A stretch of DNA of 64,000 bases from Amycolatopsis sp. EV170708-02-1 (GTDB taxonomy: Bacteria > Actinomycetota > Actinomycetes > Mycobacteriales > Pseudonocardiaceae), in the NCBI RefSeq assembly GCF_022479115.1, contig NZ_CP092497.1, forward strand, positions 8,556,001 to 8,620,000, read 5' to 3'. Positions 20,205-28,755 of the stretch are shown here, one piece after another. The notes below the pieces were generated by a model. It was given only the letters and a program-made list of their open reading frames with translations. It did no database searches and was not told the DNA's origin. Position numbers and translations under genes: made by a program. How positions within the stretch are numbered: the stretch's first letter is position 1; every line of letters begins with the position of its first letter.

Positions 20205-21722
20205 TCAGTGGGCGTGTCGCTCGGCGAGGAATTCGTGCGTCGCCTTGATCTGCGGGTAGGACTTCGGTGCGACCGGGGTCACAGCGGCCCGCAACGCCGC
20301 CTGCGCACCGTTCGGGCCCACGGCGGGCTTGCCCTTGGTGTACAGCCACGTCTGGAACAGGTCGTACAGCGGCTTGCCCGAGATCTTCTCCGCCAGCGCG
20401 ATGAACTCCGGGATCACCGCCGACTTGGCCTTCTTCACCTGCTGCCAGGTCTGCAGGATCCGGAAGAACGTGTCGTCGCCCACGGCCTTGCGCAACGCGT
20501 GCACCGCGAGCGCGCCGCGGTCGTACACGGCCGCGTCGAACTGGTTCTCCGCGCCCGGGTCGGCGGGCAGGACCTGCCAGAACGGGTCCTCGGCCGGCAC
20601 CGAGTCGTAGATGTACTGCGCGAGTTCGTCGGCGGTGCCTTCGCCGGTCTCTTCCGACCACAGGAACTCGCCGTAGGACGCGAAGCCCTCGTTCAGCCAG
20701 ATCTCGCTCCACTTGCCGAGCGTGACGCTGTCGCCGAACCACTGGTGCGCCTGCTCGTGCGCGACGATCGAGGTGTTGGAGCCGGACCGGAACGCCCGGG
20801 CGCCGTACACCGGCCGCGTCTGGTTCTCCAGCGCGAAGGTGATGCCGGTGGTGACGACGCCGCCCTGCGCCTCGAACGGGTACGGCCCGAACTTCGAGGC
20901 GAGGAATTCGGTGATCTCCGGCGTCCGCTCGATGCTGGCCTTGGCCGCGCCGAGCGATTCGCCGAGGTCGGCGCCGTACGCGGTGATGAACGGCTGGCCG
21001 TCCGGCGTGGTCTGCTGGTTCACCTCGAACTTGCCGACCTCCAGTGACGTGAGGTACGTCGCCTGCGGTTTGGTGCTGCGCCAGTTCCAGCGCGTCCAGC
21101 CGGGCCGCTGCACCGTCTTGCGCACGAGCGTGCCGTTCGACAACGCGGCGACGTCGTTCGGGACCTCGACCGAGACGTCGTAGGTGGCCAGGTCCGTCGG
21201 GTGGTCGTTGGACGGGAACCACCAGGCCGCGCTCTGCGGCTCGTCGACGGCGAGCGCGCCGTCCGGGGTCTTCTTCCAGGCGGTGAAGCCGTCGATCTTC
21301 ACCTTCGAAGGCGTGTCCGCGTAGGCGACGACGACCGTCGCCGTCTGGCCCTTCTTCAGCGGCGCCGACGGCGTGACGGTCAGCTCGCCGGTGCCGTCGG
21401 TCGACGTCGCGAACTTCGCGGGCCGGTTGTTCACCCGGACGCTCGACACCTTCAGGCCGAAGTCGAGGTTGAACGCCGAGAGGTCCTGCGTCGCGGTGAG
21501 CAGGATCGTCGTGGCCCCGGACAGCAGGTCGGTCGCGGGCTGATAGGTCAGCCGGAGGTCGTAGTGACCGACGTCGTAGCCGCCGTTGCCGGCGTGCGGG
21601 TAGTACGGGTCGCCGATGCCGATCGAGCCGGGCGCGGGTGCGGCGGCCGCGCTGCCGGCGAGCAGTACCGAGACGACGCCCGCGGTCAATCCGGCGAAGC
21701 CGGCGCGAGTCTTCAAGCGCAT
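20205..21722 (-). CDS. Secreted M1-family zinc metallopeptidase
   Basis: Aminopeptidase-N-like enzyme of 505 residues. The N-terminal signal peptide (LTAGVVSVLLAGSAAAAPAP) ends near residue 29. The zinc site is complete: HEQAH, then 18 residues, then E in WLNEGFASYGEF (HExxH-x18-E). The exopeptidase motif usually GxMEN reads ALENQ here, within FALENQTRPVYGARAF, as in other secreted actinobacterial M1 enzymes. A C-terminal helical domain with YDRGALAVHALR completes the fold. It should cleave N-terminal residues from extracellular peptides. A GGGAGG ribosome-binding site precedes the ATG. It lies between menD and the DUF3592 protein with no obvious link to menaquinone. Confidence 0.9.
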   Translation of the reverse strand: MRLKTRAGFAGLTAGVVSVLLAGSAAAAPAPGSIGIGDPYYPHAGNGGYDVGHYDLRLTYQPATDLLSGATTILLTATQDLSAFNLDFGLKVSSVRVNNRPAKFATSTDGTGELTVTPSAPLKKGQTATVVVAYADTPSKVKIDGFTAWKKTPDGALAVDEPQSAAWWFPSNDHPTDLATYDVSVEVPNDVAALSNGTLVRKTVQRPGWTRWNWRSTKPQATYLTSLEVGKFEVNQQTTPDGQPFITAYGADLGESLGAAKASIERTPEITEFLASKFGPYPFEAQGGVVTTGITFALENQTRPVYGARAFRSGSNTSIVAHEQAHQWFGDSVTLGKWSEIWLNEGFASYGEFLWSEETGEGTADELAQYIYDSVPAEDPFWQVLPADPGAENQFDAAVYDRGALAVHALRKAVGDDTFFRILQTWQQVKKAKSAVIPEFIALAEKISGKPLYDLFQTWLYTKGKPAVGPNGAQAALRAAVTPVAPKSYPQIKATHEFLAERHAH

Positions 21723-21830
21723 TGCGAATCCTCCCAGGATTTGTCAGCGCGCTCGAACGTAGCCACGTGCCCCTCGGGGAGACACAGCCAAAGGAAGGGT
21801 TCCTAGCCTCTGGACTGAGATCAAAATCGG

Positions 21831-23507
21831 CTAGACAGCCCGTACGGCCGAGGAAACCGCCGTACGGAGGCGCGCGTGCAGCTCGCGGTGGCGCGTTCGG
21901 TCCACCCGGACCTCCACCACCCGCAGCCCCGGCGCGGGCTTGAGCGCCGCGCGGAACTCGGTGAGCGTCTCGGCGACGACATGCGGCACGCGGTAGCCGG
22001 CGCACAGCGCGCCCAGATCGGCTCCGTGCGGCGTCCCGAAGACGCGCTCGAAGCCGGCGTTGTGCTCCGGCGCGCCCTGCTCCAGCAGGGAGAAGATGCC
22101 GCCGCCGTCGTCGTTGAGCACCACGATCGTCAGGTCGGGTCGCTGTTCGGCGGGTCCGGTCAGCAGGCCGCTCGCGTCGTGCAGGAACGTCAGGTCACCG
22201 AGCAGGGCGTACGAATGTCCCCTGTGGACGGTCGCGGCGCCGATCGCCGTCGAGACCATGCCGTCGATCCCGGCGACGCCGCGGTTGCGGTGCACGAGGA
22301 CGTCGGGCCGCAGCCGTCCGGCGAGCGCGACGTCACGCGTCGGATTGGACGAGCCGACCACCAGCAGCGACCCTTCCGGGACCGCGTCGACGAGTTCGGT
22401 CGCCAGGCGCAGCCCGCTCGGCCACGGCTCCGCGGCCAGCGCTTCGGCCACCGCGGCCGACGCCGCCTTGTCCGCGCGCTGCCAGCTCGCCAGCCATTCC
22501 GGGTCGGCCGGTTTGGACGGTTCGTCGAACCACTGCCCGACCTGGCGGACGTTGTGCGCGGGCGCGGGCCAGTCCGAATCGGGCCGGACCAGCAGCACCT
22601 CGACGTCGGGATCGGACAGCACCCGCTGGACCTGCCGGAACACCGTCGGACGGCCGATGCACAGGACCTGCTCGGGTTTGTGCCGCGAGATGAATTCCTC
22701 GACACCGAGCAGCCACGCGCCGGACGAGATCGCCGTCGCACCCGCCATCCCGATGCCGCCGGTTTCGGAGACGACCGGCCAACCGTGCAGTTCGGCCCAT
22801 TCGCTGGCCGCCTGCACGCCGGTGTCGCACGCGATGACCAGGCCGGACCGGGCCGAGGGCACCACGAACGAGGGAAGCGCGCCGAAGTCGGGGAGCTCGG
22901 TCCAGCGAGCGCCGTCGGGACGCCCTTCGAGTGACTCGTACCACTCGCCGTCATCGTCGATGTCCGGCACCAGCGGCTCGCGGAACGGGATGTTCAGGTG
23001 CACGGGCCCGCAGCGCCATTCGCCGTACGCGGCGTTCCAGGCGCGGCAGATCTGGCCGCGCCAGTACGAGTTCTGCCCGGACCGGCGCTCGGCGACGGCC
23101 AGCTCGTCGAAGTAGCGGACGGCGTTGCCGTAGAGCTGGTGCTGGTCGATGACCTGGCTCGCGCCGGCGGCCCGCATCTCGGGCGGCCGGTCGGCGGTCA
23201 GCACGATCAGCGGGACCCCCGCGCGATCGGCCTCCAGCACGGCGGGGTGGAAATTCGCCGCCGCGGTGCCCGAGGTGCACAGCACGGCCACGGGGCGGCC
23301 GGTGCGCGCGGCGATGCCGAGGGCAAGGAAGGCGGCGCCGCGTTCGTCGATGCGGACGTGCAGCTGGAGGCGTCCGGCGGCCGCCGCGTCGTACAGCGCG
23401 ATCGACAGCGGGGCGTTGCGTGAGCCCGGGCAGAGGACGACGTGCGAGACGGTGTTGCGGACGAGTTCGTCGACGATGACCCTGGCCTGCGCGGTGGAAG
23501 GATTCAC
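21831..23507 (-). CDS. menD: SEPHCHC synthase (menaquinone biosynthesis)
   Basis: Thiamine-diphosphate enzyme that adds 2-oxoglutarate to isochorismate, the first committed step of menaquinone synthesis. The start shows VVLCPGSRNAPLSIALYDAA, a MenD signature, with the ThDP glutamate and SGTAAANFHPAVLEADRAGV following. The C-terminal ThDP/Mg site is ALLGDLTFLHDASGLL and VVLNDDGGGIFSLLEQ. The 558 residues are standard. It is divergent from menB with 57 bases between the starts. Counterpart of Rv0555. Confidence 0.96.
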   Translation of the reverse strand: MNPSTAQARVIVDELVRNTVSHVVLCPGSRNAPLSIALYDAAAAGRLQLHVRIDERGAAFLALGIAARTGRPVAVLCTSGTAAANFHPAVLEADRAGVPLIVLTADRPPEMRAAGASQVIDQHQLYGNAVRYFDELAVAERRSGQNSYWRGQICRAWNAAYGEWRCGPVHLNIPFREPLVPDIDDDGEWYESLEGRPDGARWTELPDFGALPSFVVPSARSGLVIACDTGVQAASEWAELHGWPVVSETGGIGMAGATAISSGAWLLGVEEFISRHKPEQVLCIGRPTVFRQVQRVLSDPDVEVLLVRPDSDWPAPAHNVRQVGQWFDEPSKPADPEWLASWQRADKAASAAVAEALAAEPWPSGLRLATELVDAVPEGSLLVVGSSNPTRDVALAGRLRPDVLVHRNRGVAGIDGMVSTAIGAATVHRGHSYALLGDLTFLHDASGLLTGPAEQRPDLTIVVLNDDGGGIFSLLEQGAPEHNAGFERVFGTPHGADLGALCAGYRVPHVVAETLTEFRAALKPAPGLRVVEVRVDRTRHRELHARLRTAVSSAVRAV

Positions 23508-23551
23508 CGGCAGACCTCGGGTTTCACACTACGACTCACGGCCACACGTCC

Positions 23552-23567
23552 TATTCTCCCAAACGTG
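23552..23567 (+). promoter_or_regulatory. Candidate -10 element giving a leaderless menB mRNA
   Basis: TATTCT (23552-23557) is followed after exactly 7 bases by the GTG start codon of menB, and there is no Shine-Dalgarno sequence. In actinobacteria this spacing is typical of transcripts that begin at the start codon. No convincing -35 was found. Confidence 0.45.
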
Positions 23568-24488
23568 GATGACGCCCAGGTTTCCGAGCTGTTCGACCCG
23601 GCCTTGTGGACCGAGGTCGAAGGTTTCGACTTCACCGACATCACCTATCACCGCTCCTCTGAGAGCCGCTCAGGCAAACGTGTCGTACGTGTCGCGTTCG
23701 ACCGTCCCGAGGTCCGCAACGCCTTCCGCCCGCACACCGTCGACGAGCTGTACCGCGCGCTCGACCACGCGCGGATGAGCTCGGACGTCGGCTGCGTCCT
23801 GCTCACCGGCAACGGCCCGTCGCCGAAGGACGGCGGCTGGGCGTTCTGCTCCGGCGGTGACCAGCGTATTCGCGGACGCTCCGGGTATCAGTACGCGGAC
23901 GGGGAGACCTCCGACACGATCGATCCCGCCAGGGCCGGACGGCTGCACATTCTCGAGGTCCAACGGCTGATCAGGTTCATGCCGAAGGTGGTCATCGCCG
24001 TGGTCCCGGGGTGGGCGGCGGGCGGCGGGCACTCGCTGCACGTGGTGTGCGACCTCACGCTGGCTTCGGCCGAGCACGCGCGGTTCAAGCAGACCGACGC
24101 GGATGTCGGCTCCTTCGACGGCGGCTACGGCTCGGCGTACCTGGCCAAGCAGGTCGGGCAGAAGTTCGCGCGGGAGATCTTCTTCCTCGGCCGCGAGTAC
24201 ACGGCCGAGCAGATGCAGGCGATGGGCGCGGTCAACTCCGCCGTCCCGCACGCGAAGCTCGAGGCCGAGGCGCTGGACTGGGCGTGGGCGATCAACGGCA
24301 AGTCGCCGACGGCGCAGCGGATGCTCAAGTACGCGTTCAACCTCACCGACGACGGCCTGGTCGGCCAGCAGCTCTTCGCCGGCGAAACCACCCGGCTGGC
24401 GTACATGCAGGACGAGGCCGTCGAGGGCCGCGACTCGTTCCTGGAGAAGCGCTCCCCCGACTGGTCGGCGTTCCCGTACTACTACTGA
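23565..24488 (+). CDS. menB: 1,4-dihydroxy-2-naphthoyl-CoA synthase
   Basis: Crotonase-fold enzyme that cyclises o-succinylbenzoyl-CoA to 1,4-dihydroxy-2-naphthoyl-CoA. The signatures are VAFDRPEVRNAFRPHTVDEL, AFCSGGDQRIRGRSGYQY and QTDADVGSFDGGYGSAYLA, all near-identical to mycobacterial MenB as remembered. The GTG at 23565 was chosen because upstream in-frame codons run back over the menD start and are not conserved; it gives 307 residues. Transcribed divergently from menD and followed by a terminator hairpin at 24491-24512. Counterpart of Rv0548c. Confidence 0.95.
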   Translation: MDDAQVSELFDPALWTEVEGFDFTDITYHRSSESRSGKRVVRVAFDRPEVRNAFRPHTVDELYRALDHARMSSDVGCVLLTGNGPSPKDGGWAFCSGGDQRIRGRSGYQYADGETSDTIDPARAGRLHILEVQRLIRFMPKVVIAVVPGWAAGGGHSLHVVCDLTLASAEHARFKQTDADVGSFDGGYGSAYLAKQVGQKFAREIFFLGREYTAEQMQAMGAVNSAVPHAKLEAEALDWAWAINGKSPTAQRMLKYAFNLTDDGLVGQQLFAGETTRLAYMQDEAVEGRDSFLEKRSPDWSAFPYYY

Positions 24489-24490
24489 CC

Positions 24491-24512
24491 CCTTTTCGAC
24501 CAGGCGAAAAGG
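24491..24512 (+). terminator. Hairpin terminator after menB
   Basis: CCTTTTCG, a 6-base loop, and CGAAAAGG form a perfect 8-bp stem 2 bases after the menB stop codon. There is no following T-run, so termination efficiency is uncertain. Confidence 0.6.
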
Positions 24513-24540
24513 CCTGGAGCAGGGCATTCGGCGGCTCTTA

Positions 24541-24583
24541 GGTTTCCCCTCGAAGTGAAACCCGACTCATTCGAGGGGAAACC
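24541..24583 (+). promoter_or_regulatory. 14-bp inverted repeat covering the ribosome-binding site
   Basis: GGTTTCCCCTCGAA (24541-24554) and TTCGAGGGGAAACC (24570-24583) are perfect inverted copies with a 15-base loop. The right arm contains the GAGGGG ribosome-binding sequence and ends 3 bases before the ATG of the secreted protein. As RNA it would hide the ribosome-binding site; as DNA it could be an operator. The left arm overlaps a possible -10 (TAGGTT, 24539-24544), so the whole repeat may not be transcribed. Confidence 0.7.
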
Positions 24584-24586
24584 ACC

Positions 24587-24969
24587 ATGAAGAAATCTCT
24601 GCGGAGAGCGGCGCTGACGCTGCCCGGCATCGTCGCGGCGGGGCTGCTCGGCGTCGGCGGGGTCGCCGGTGCGGCACCCGCGCAGGCCGACCCGATCCAG
24701 ACCCTGAGCTGCAATCACGGTCACACGAACAAGGACAGCGGTGAGGGGCGGGCGAAGGAGAGGATGCGCTACCGCACCGGCCCGCACACCAGCTGCTCCG
24801 CGTACGCCTGGGTCGACAAGGGCACGCTGATCTACTACCACTGCTACACGCGCGGCGAGAACATCAACGGCACCAACTCCTGGACCTGGGGCGGATCGCC
24901 GGCACGCAGAAGCAAGGCTGGTTCTCCGACTACTACCTCAGCGACGGTGGCGCCCTGACTCCGTGCTGA
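24587..24969 (+). pseudogene. Small secreted SH3-like protein, single-base frameshift
   Basis: The first 34 residues are a Sec signal peptide (LPGIVAAGLLGVGGVAGAAP, then AQAD). The mature part has Cys residues in TLSCNHGH, TSCSAY and YYHCYT. As read the protein ends abruptly at 24958 with a Ser/Thr-rich tail. Adding one base to the run of four G at 24888-24891 restores a tail containing RIAGTQKQGWFSDYYLSDGG and a final Cys, typical of small secreted bacterial SH3-type proteins, ending at TGA 24967-24969 (127 residues). A true mutation or a consensus error; the latter is favoured because three other genes here show the same defect. Function unknown. Confidence 0.7.
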
Positions 24970-25001
24970 GCCGGGCGTCCGTTCGGCGTTAGCCTGGCGG
25001 G

Positions 25002-26126
25002 ATGCGCGCGGTAGGGGTGGACGGGAGTCCGGAGTCGATCGCCGAGCTGACCGCGGCACTGGCCGAGGCGCTCGACGGCGGCTCGCCCGTCCTCCCCTAC
25101 TCGTCCGAGGCCCTGCGGGACGCGATGGAACCGGCCCGCCCGGCCGAGCCCGGGACGGCGGTGATCATCGCCACCTCCGGATCGACCGGCGAACCCAAGG
25201 GCGTGCTGCTGTCGGCGCCGGCGCTGACCGCGTCGGCCCACGCCACCCACAAGAGGCTCGGCGGGCCGGGACACTGGTTGCTCGCGACCCCGGCACAGTA
25301 CGTCGGCGGGCTGCAGGTACTGGTCCGTTCGCTGCTGGCCGGGACGACCCCGGCCGTCCTGCACGCCGCCGGTTTCCGGCCGGACGACTTCGCCGAAGCC
25401 GCCTCGCCGCTGCTGTCCCTGGACGGCCCGCGCTACACCGCGCTCGTGCCGACTCAGCTCGGGCGGCTGCTCGACGCGGGCGGCCCGGGTCTCGCGGCGG
25501 CCCGCGCTTTCGACGCGATCATCGTCGGCGCCGCGGCGACCACCGCCGAGCTCCGCGAGCGAGCGGCCGAAGCGGGCGTGAAGATCGTGCCCGCGTACGG
25601 CATGAGCGAGACCGCGAGCGGCTGCGTCTACGACGGCGTACCGCTGGACGGAGTACACGTCGACCTCGAAGACGAGCGGGTCTGTATCACGGGTGACGTC
25701 CTCGCGCATGGCTACCGGCTGCGACCCGACCTGACGGCGGAGGCCTTCGAGGGCGGCCTGTTCCGCACTTCCGACCGTGGCCGGTGGACGGCCGACGGGC
25801 GGTTGGAGATCCTCGGGCGGATCGACGACATGATCAACACCGGCGGGGTGAAGGTGGCCGCCGCGGCGGTCGAGCGGATCTTGACCGCACAGCCCGGAAT
25901 CCGGGACGCGTGCGTGGTCGGAGTACCCGACCCCGAGTGGGGCGAAGCCGTCGTCGCGCTCGTCGTCGGCGCTGGTTGCGACGTCGAATCACTGCGTGCC
26001 GCGTGCCGCGAAGAGGCCGGTGCGGCGGCCGCTCCGAAGCGGGTCGAATTCGCCGAGGAACTCCCGCTGCGGGGCCCGGGGAAGGTCGACAGGACGGCTG
26101 TCAGGAATCTCCTACGAAGGTCGTGA
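25002..26126 (+). CDS. menE: o-Succinylbenzoate-CoA ligase
   Basis: ATP-dependent acyl-CoA ligase that activates o-succinylbenzoate for MenB. The AMP-binding P-loop IIATSGSTGEPKGVLLS is near residue 48. The adenylate-binding YGMSETASGC follows near residue 200, then the hinge GRIDDMINTGGVKV and the C-terminal catalytic lysine in LRGPGKVDRTAV. At 374 residues it is the short type found in actinobacteria. TAGCCT lies 6 bases before the ATG without a Shine-Dalgarno, so the mRNA may be leaderless. Counterpart of Rv0542c. Confidence 0.93.
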   Translation: MRAVGVDGSPESIAELTAALAEALDGGSPVLPYSSEALRDAMEPARPAEPGTAVIIATSGSTGEPKGVLLSAPALTASAHATHKRLGGPGHWLLATPAQYVGGLQVLVRSLLAGTTPAVLHAAGFRPDDFAEAASPLLSLDGPRYTALVPTQLGRLLDAGGPGLAAARAFDAIIVGAAATTAELRERAAEAGVKIVPAYGMSETASGCVYDGVPLDGVHVDLEDERVCITGDVLAHGYRLRPDLTAEAFEGGLFRTSDRGRWTADGRLEILGRIDDMINTGGVKVAAAAVERILTAQPGIRDACVVGVPDPEWGEAVVALVVGAGCDVESLRAACREEAGAAAAPKRVEFAEELPLRGPGKVDRTAVRNLLRRS

Positions 26127-26152
26127 ATTCCCCACCGATTACCGGGACGTTG

Positions 26153-26182
26153 TTGACACGATCATTACCCGCGGGTTTACGT
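26153..26182 (+). promoter_or_regulatory. Candidate promoter of the 52-residue secreted peptide
   Basis: A perfect -35 hexamer TTGACA (26153-26158) is followed after 18 bases by TTACGT (26177-26182), a moderate -10, 6 bases before the ATG at 26189. There is no ribosome-binding sequence, so the transcript may be leaderless. Confidence 0.5.
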
Positions 26183-26188
26183 CTACAT

Positions 26189-26347
26189 ATGACGCGCTGG
26201 ACACGCACAGTATTGGCCTGCACCGCCGTCACGATGGGACTGGTCGCTTTGGCCGGGCCCGCGCTGGCGGACGAACCGGAGACCGCCGTTCCGAACAGCG
26301 GCACGCTCACCTGGACCCTGGAAGACGCGATCGACGACCTGAAGTAG
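26189..26347 (+). CDS. Small secreted peptide of unknown function
   Basis: 52 residues: a signal peptide MTRWTRTVLACTAVTMGLVA with AGPALA as likely cleavage site near residue 27, then a mature acidic peptide of about 25 residues (DEPETAVPNSGTLTWTLEDA and a short end). No family is recognised. It has its own TTGACA promoter candidate, sits between menE and menA on the same strand, and is followed 7 bases later by a 13-bp terminator hairpin, so it looks like an independent gene despite its size. Confidence 0.6.
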   Translation: MTRWTRTVLACTAVTMGLVALAGPALADEPETAVPNSGTLTWTLEDAIDDLK

Positions 26348-26354
26348 GGCGGTT

Positions 26355-26388
26355 CGTCACCTGCCCGCGATACCCCGGGCAGGTGACG
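26355..26388 (+). terminator. Hairpin terminator after the small secreted peptide
   Basis: CGTCACCTGCCCG (26355-26367) pairs perfectly with CGGGCAGGTGACG (26376-26388) across an 8-base loop. It follows the stop codon by 7 bases. No T-run follows, as is usual in actinobacteria. Confidence 0.7.
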
Positions 26389-26432
26389 AGCCCCGCATAC
26401 CGGCCGGTAGTGGCCAGGGCCAGAATGGCGGC

Positions 26433-27301
26433 ATGGCGACTGCTGGTGAATGGATCGAAGGGGCGCGCCCGCGGACGCTGCCCAACGCGGTGGCGCCGGT
26501 GGTCGCCGGAGTCGGCGCGGCGGTCGCGCTCGACGGCTTCTCCTGGCCCCGCTCGATTCTCGCGTTGCTCGTCTCGCTTTCGCTGATCGTCGGCGTCAAC
26601 TACGCCAACGACTACTCCGACGGCATCCGCGGCACCGACGAGAACCGCGTCGGCCCGCTGCGGCTGGTCGGCTCCGGAGTCGCGAAGCCGAAGGCCGTCC
26701 TGACGGCCGCACTCGTCGCCCTCGGGCTCGCCGGAGTCCTGGGGCTCGTGCTCGTCGCGATCAGCGGCCTGTGGTGGCTGCTGGCGATGGGCGCGGTCTG
26801 CATCCTCGGCGCCTGGTTCTACACCGGCGGCAAAAAGCCTTACGGCTACTACGGTTTCGGCGAGATCGCGGTCTTCGTCTTCTTCGGGCTGGCCGGCGTG
26901 CTGGGCACCGTGTACGTCCAAACCGGACAGCTGAGCTGGACCGCGCTGGGCTGCGCGGTCGCCGTCGGCTCGTTCTCGACCGGTGTGCTGACCGCCAACA
27001 ACCTCCGCGACATCCCGACCGACATCGAGTCCGGCAAGCGCACCCTCGCCACCCGGCTCGGTGACGGCGGCACCCGCCGGCTTTACCTGGCGCTGGTCGC
27101 CGTCCCGTACGTCGTGAGCGTGCTGCTCGCCTTCGTGACGCCGTGGGCGCTGCTGGGCCTGGTGACCGCGCCGCTGCTGCTGAAGTCGGTCAAGGCCGTC
27201 GGCGGCGGCGCGCAGGGCGGGCGCTGATCCCGGCGCTGCGGGACACCGGGTTCGCGATGCTGGGGTGGGCGGTGCTGAGCGCGGTCGCGCTGGCGCTGTG
27301 A
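26433..27301 (+). pseudogene. menA: 1,4-dihydroxy-2-naphthoate polyprenyltransferase, single-base frameshift near the 3' end
   Basis: UbiA-superfamily membrane prenyltransferase that attaches the polyprenyl tail in menaquinone synthesis. The Mg-diphosphate motifs are NYANDYSDGIRGTD near residue 55 (NDxxD) and NNLRDIPTDIESGKRTLATR near residue 190. As read it stops at 27227 (264 residues). One extra base near the GGG at 27219-27221 restores ALIPALRDTGFAMLGWAV and a last transmembrane helix ending at TGA 27299-27301, giving 289 residues, the family length. MenA is expected to be essential, so a consensus error is likelier than true loss. CAGAAT lies 6 bases before the ATG. Counterpart of Rv0534c. 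Confidence 0.85.
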
Positions 27302-27331
27302 GCCTGGCGCTCTCTGGGCCTGGCGCGGTGA

Positions 27332-27424
27332 GGCGTCACCGGACCTTTGATGCGGGACTGTGTGGATTTCGGGTCGTTGGATGACCCGAAATCCACACAG
27401 TGGGCCCGATAGGTCCGGTCACGC
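27332..27424. repeat. Composite nested inverted repeat
   Basis: The inner arms ACTGTGTGGATTTCGGGTC (27357-27375) and its complement (27383-27401) are a perfect 19-bp pair with a 7-base loop. The outer arms of 14 bases around CCGGACCT and AGGTCCGG pair with one mismatch. The element of about 93 bp sits between convergent genes and could be a bidirectional terminator or the remnant of a miniature mobile element. No target-site duplication was established. Confidence 0.8.
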
Positions 27425-27611
27425 GTCTTCCGCTCCGCGTCGGCGCCTTGGGGGATGAACGGGCCGTTCATTCCTTGGGTTTTTCGCTTTGGGGCACCAC
27501 CTGTTGTGGCCCGGGAGCTGGGCGATCACCACATGTGGCCCAAGTGGTAGCAAAGGTCCCTTGCTCCCTTTGGTGATCCGGCACCCCCTGAGGTAGAGCG
27601 CCCAACCCGAC

Positions 27612-27634
27612 GTCGCGAAAGTGGCTTTCGCGAC
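27612..27634 (-). terminator. Hairpin downstream of the desulfhydrase-like gene
   Basis: GTCGCGAAAG, TGG loop and CTTTCGCGAC form a perfect 10-bp stem about 40 bases beyond the stop codon at 27673 on the minus strand. Probably a terminator. Confidence 0.55.
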
Positions 27635-27672
27635 ACCCGCCGGGAACCCCAGCCGTCCGAAGGCCCAGACCC

Positions 27673-28755
27673 TCAGGCCTCCGGAGCGAGCTTCCCGCTC
27701 ACCAGGAACTCCCGGTACTTCTCCAGATAAGGCGCGATGTCGATGTTCTTCTCCGCCAGCCAAGCGTCGTCGTAGTACGTGTTCGCGTACCGCTCACCGC
27801 CGTCGCACAGCAGCGTGACGACACTGCCCGCCTGTCCCTCCGACACCATCCGCGAGATCAGCGTGAACGCGCCGAAAAGGTTCGTCCCGGTCGAGCCGCC
27901 CGCCCAGTGCCCGGTCCGCTCGCGCAGCACACGGATGGCCGCCAGCGAAGCGGCGTCCGGCACCTGGAGCATCTCGTCGATCACGCCGGGCACGAACGAC
28001 GGCTCGACGCGCGGCCGCCCGATGCCCTCGATCCGCGACGGCATGCCGGTGCTGTAGTCGAGCGCCCCGGTCTGCCAGGCGCCGTAGAACGACGAGTTCT
28101 CCGGGTCGACGACGGCGATCTTCGTGGTGTGCCGCTTGTAGCGCACGTAGCGGCCGAAGGTGGCGCTCGTGCCGCCGGTCCCGGCGCCGACCACGATCCA
28201 CGTCGGCACGGGGTGCCGCTCGGACTGCATCTGCGCGTACACGGACTCGGCGATGTTGTTGTTCCCGCGCCAGTCCGTCGCGCGCTCGGCGTAGGTGAAC
28301 TGGTCGAGGTAGTGGCCGTTGCACTCCGAAGCGAGCCGCTCGGCCTCCGGGTACATGTCCGGCGCGCGGTCGACGTAGTGGCATTCGCCGCCGTAGAACT
28401 CGATGAGCGCGATCTTCTCCGGCGAGGTGCTGCGCGGCACCACGGTGATGAACCGCAGCCCGAGCATCCGCGCGAAGTACGCCTCCGAAACCGCCGTCGA
28501 GCCGCTGGACGCCTCGACGAGCACGGTGTCCTGCCCGATCTGGCCGTTCACCAGGCCGTACAGGAACAGCGAGCGCGCGAGCCGGTGCTTGAGCGAGCCG
28601 GTCGGGTGGACGGATTCGTCCTTCAGGTACAGATCGATGCCCCACTCGGCGGGCAGCGGGAAGACGTGCAGGTGCGTGTCGGCGCTGCGGTTCGCGTCGG
28701 CCTCGATGATGCGGACGGCTTCGCGGACCCAGCTGCGGCTGTGCAGACGGCTCAC
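27673..28755 (-). CDS. PLP-dependent cysteine synthase family protein, Cds1-like L-cysteine desulfhydrase
   Basis: Fold-type II PLP enzyme of 360 residues. The PLP lysine lies in [17 protein letters not shown] (about residues 51-67), the substrate loop is [19 protein letters not shown], and the phosphate-binding glycines are [20 protein letters not shown]. The overall pattern matches mycobacterial Cds1 (Rv3684 as remembered), which degrades cysteine to H2S, pyruvate and ammonia. A cysteine synthase role cannot be excluded. It overlaps the DUF4229 gene start region by 4 bases (28752-28755), so the two are co-transcribed. Confidence 0.8.
   Translation of the reverse strand: MSRLHSRSWVREAVRIIEADANRSADTHLHVFPLPAEWGIDLYLKDESVHPTGSLKHRLARSLFLYGLVNGQIGQDTVLVEASSGSTAVSEAYFARMLGLRFITVVPRSTSPEKIALIEFYGGECHYVDRAPDMYPEAERLASECNGHYLDQFTYAERATDWRGNNNIAESVYAQMQSERHPVPTWIVVGAGTGGTSATFGRYVRYKRHTTKIAVVDPENSSFYGAWQTGALDYSTGMPSRIEGIGRPRVEPSFVPGVIDEMLQVPDAASLAAIRVLRERTGHWAGGSTGTNLFGAFTLISRMVSEGQAGSVVTLLCDGGERYANTYYDDAWLAEKNIDIAPYLEKYREFLVSGKLAPEA

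Larger units (their letters stand above)
27302..27672. other. 371-bp convergent intergenic region rich in palindromes
   Basis: No gene is supported between menA and the desulfhydrase-like gene, whose stops face each other. The region holds a composite inverted repeat at 27332-27424, a 17-bp palindrome ATGAACGGGCCGTTCAT at 27455-27471, repeated CCAC/GTGG palindromes near 27500-27545, and a 10-bp hairpin at 27612-27634. Confidence 0.7.
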
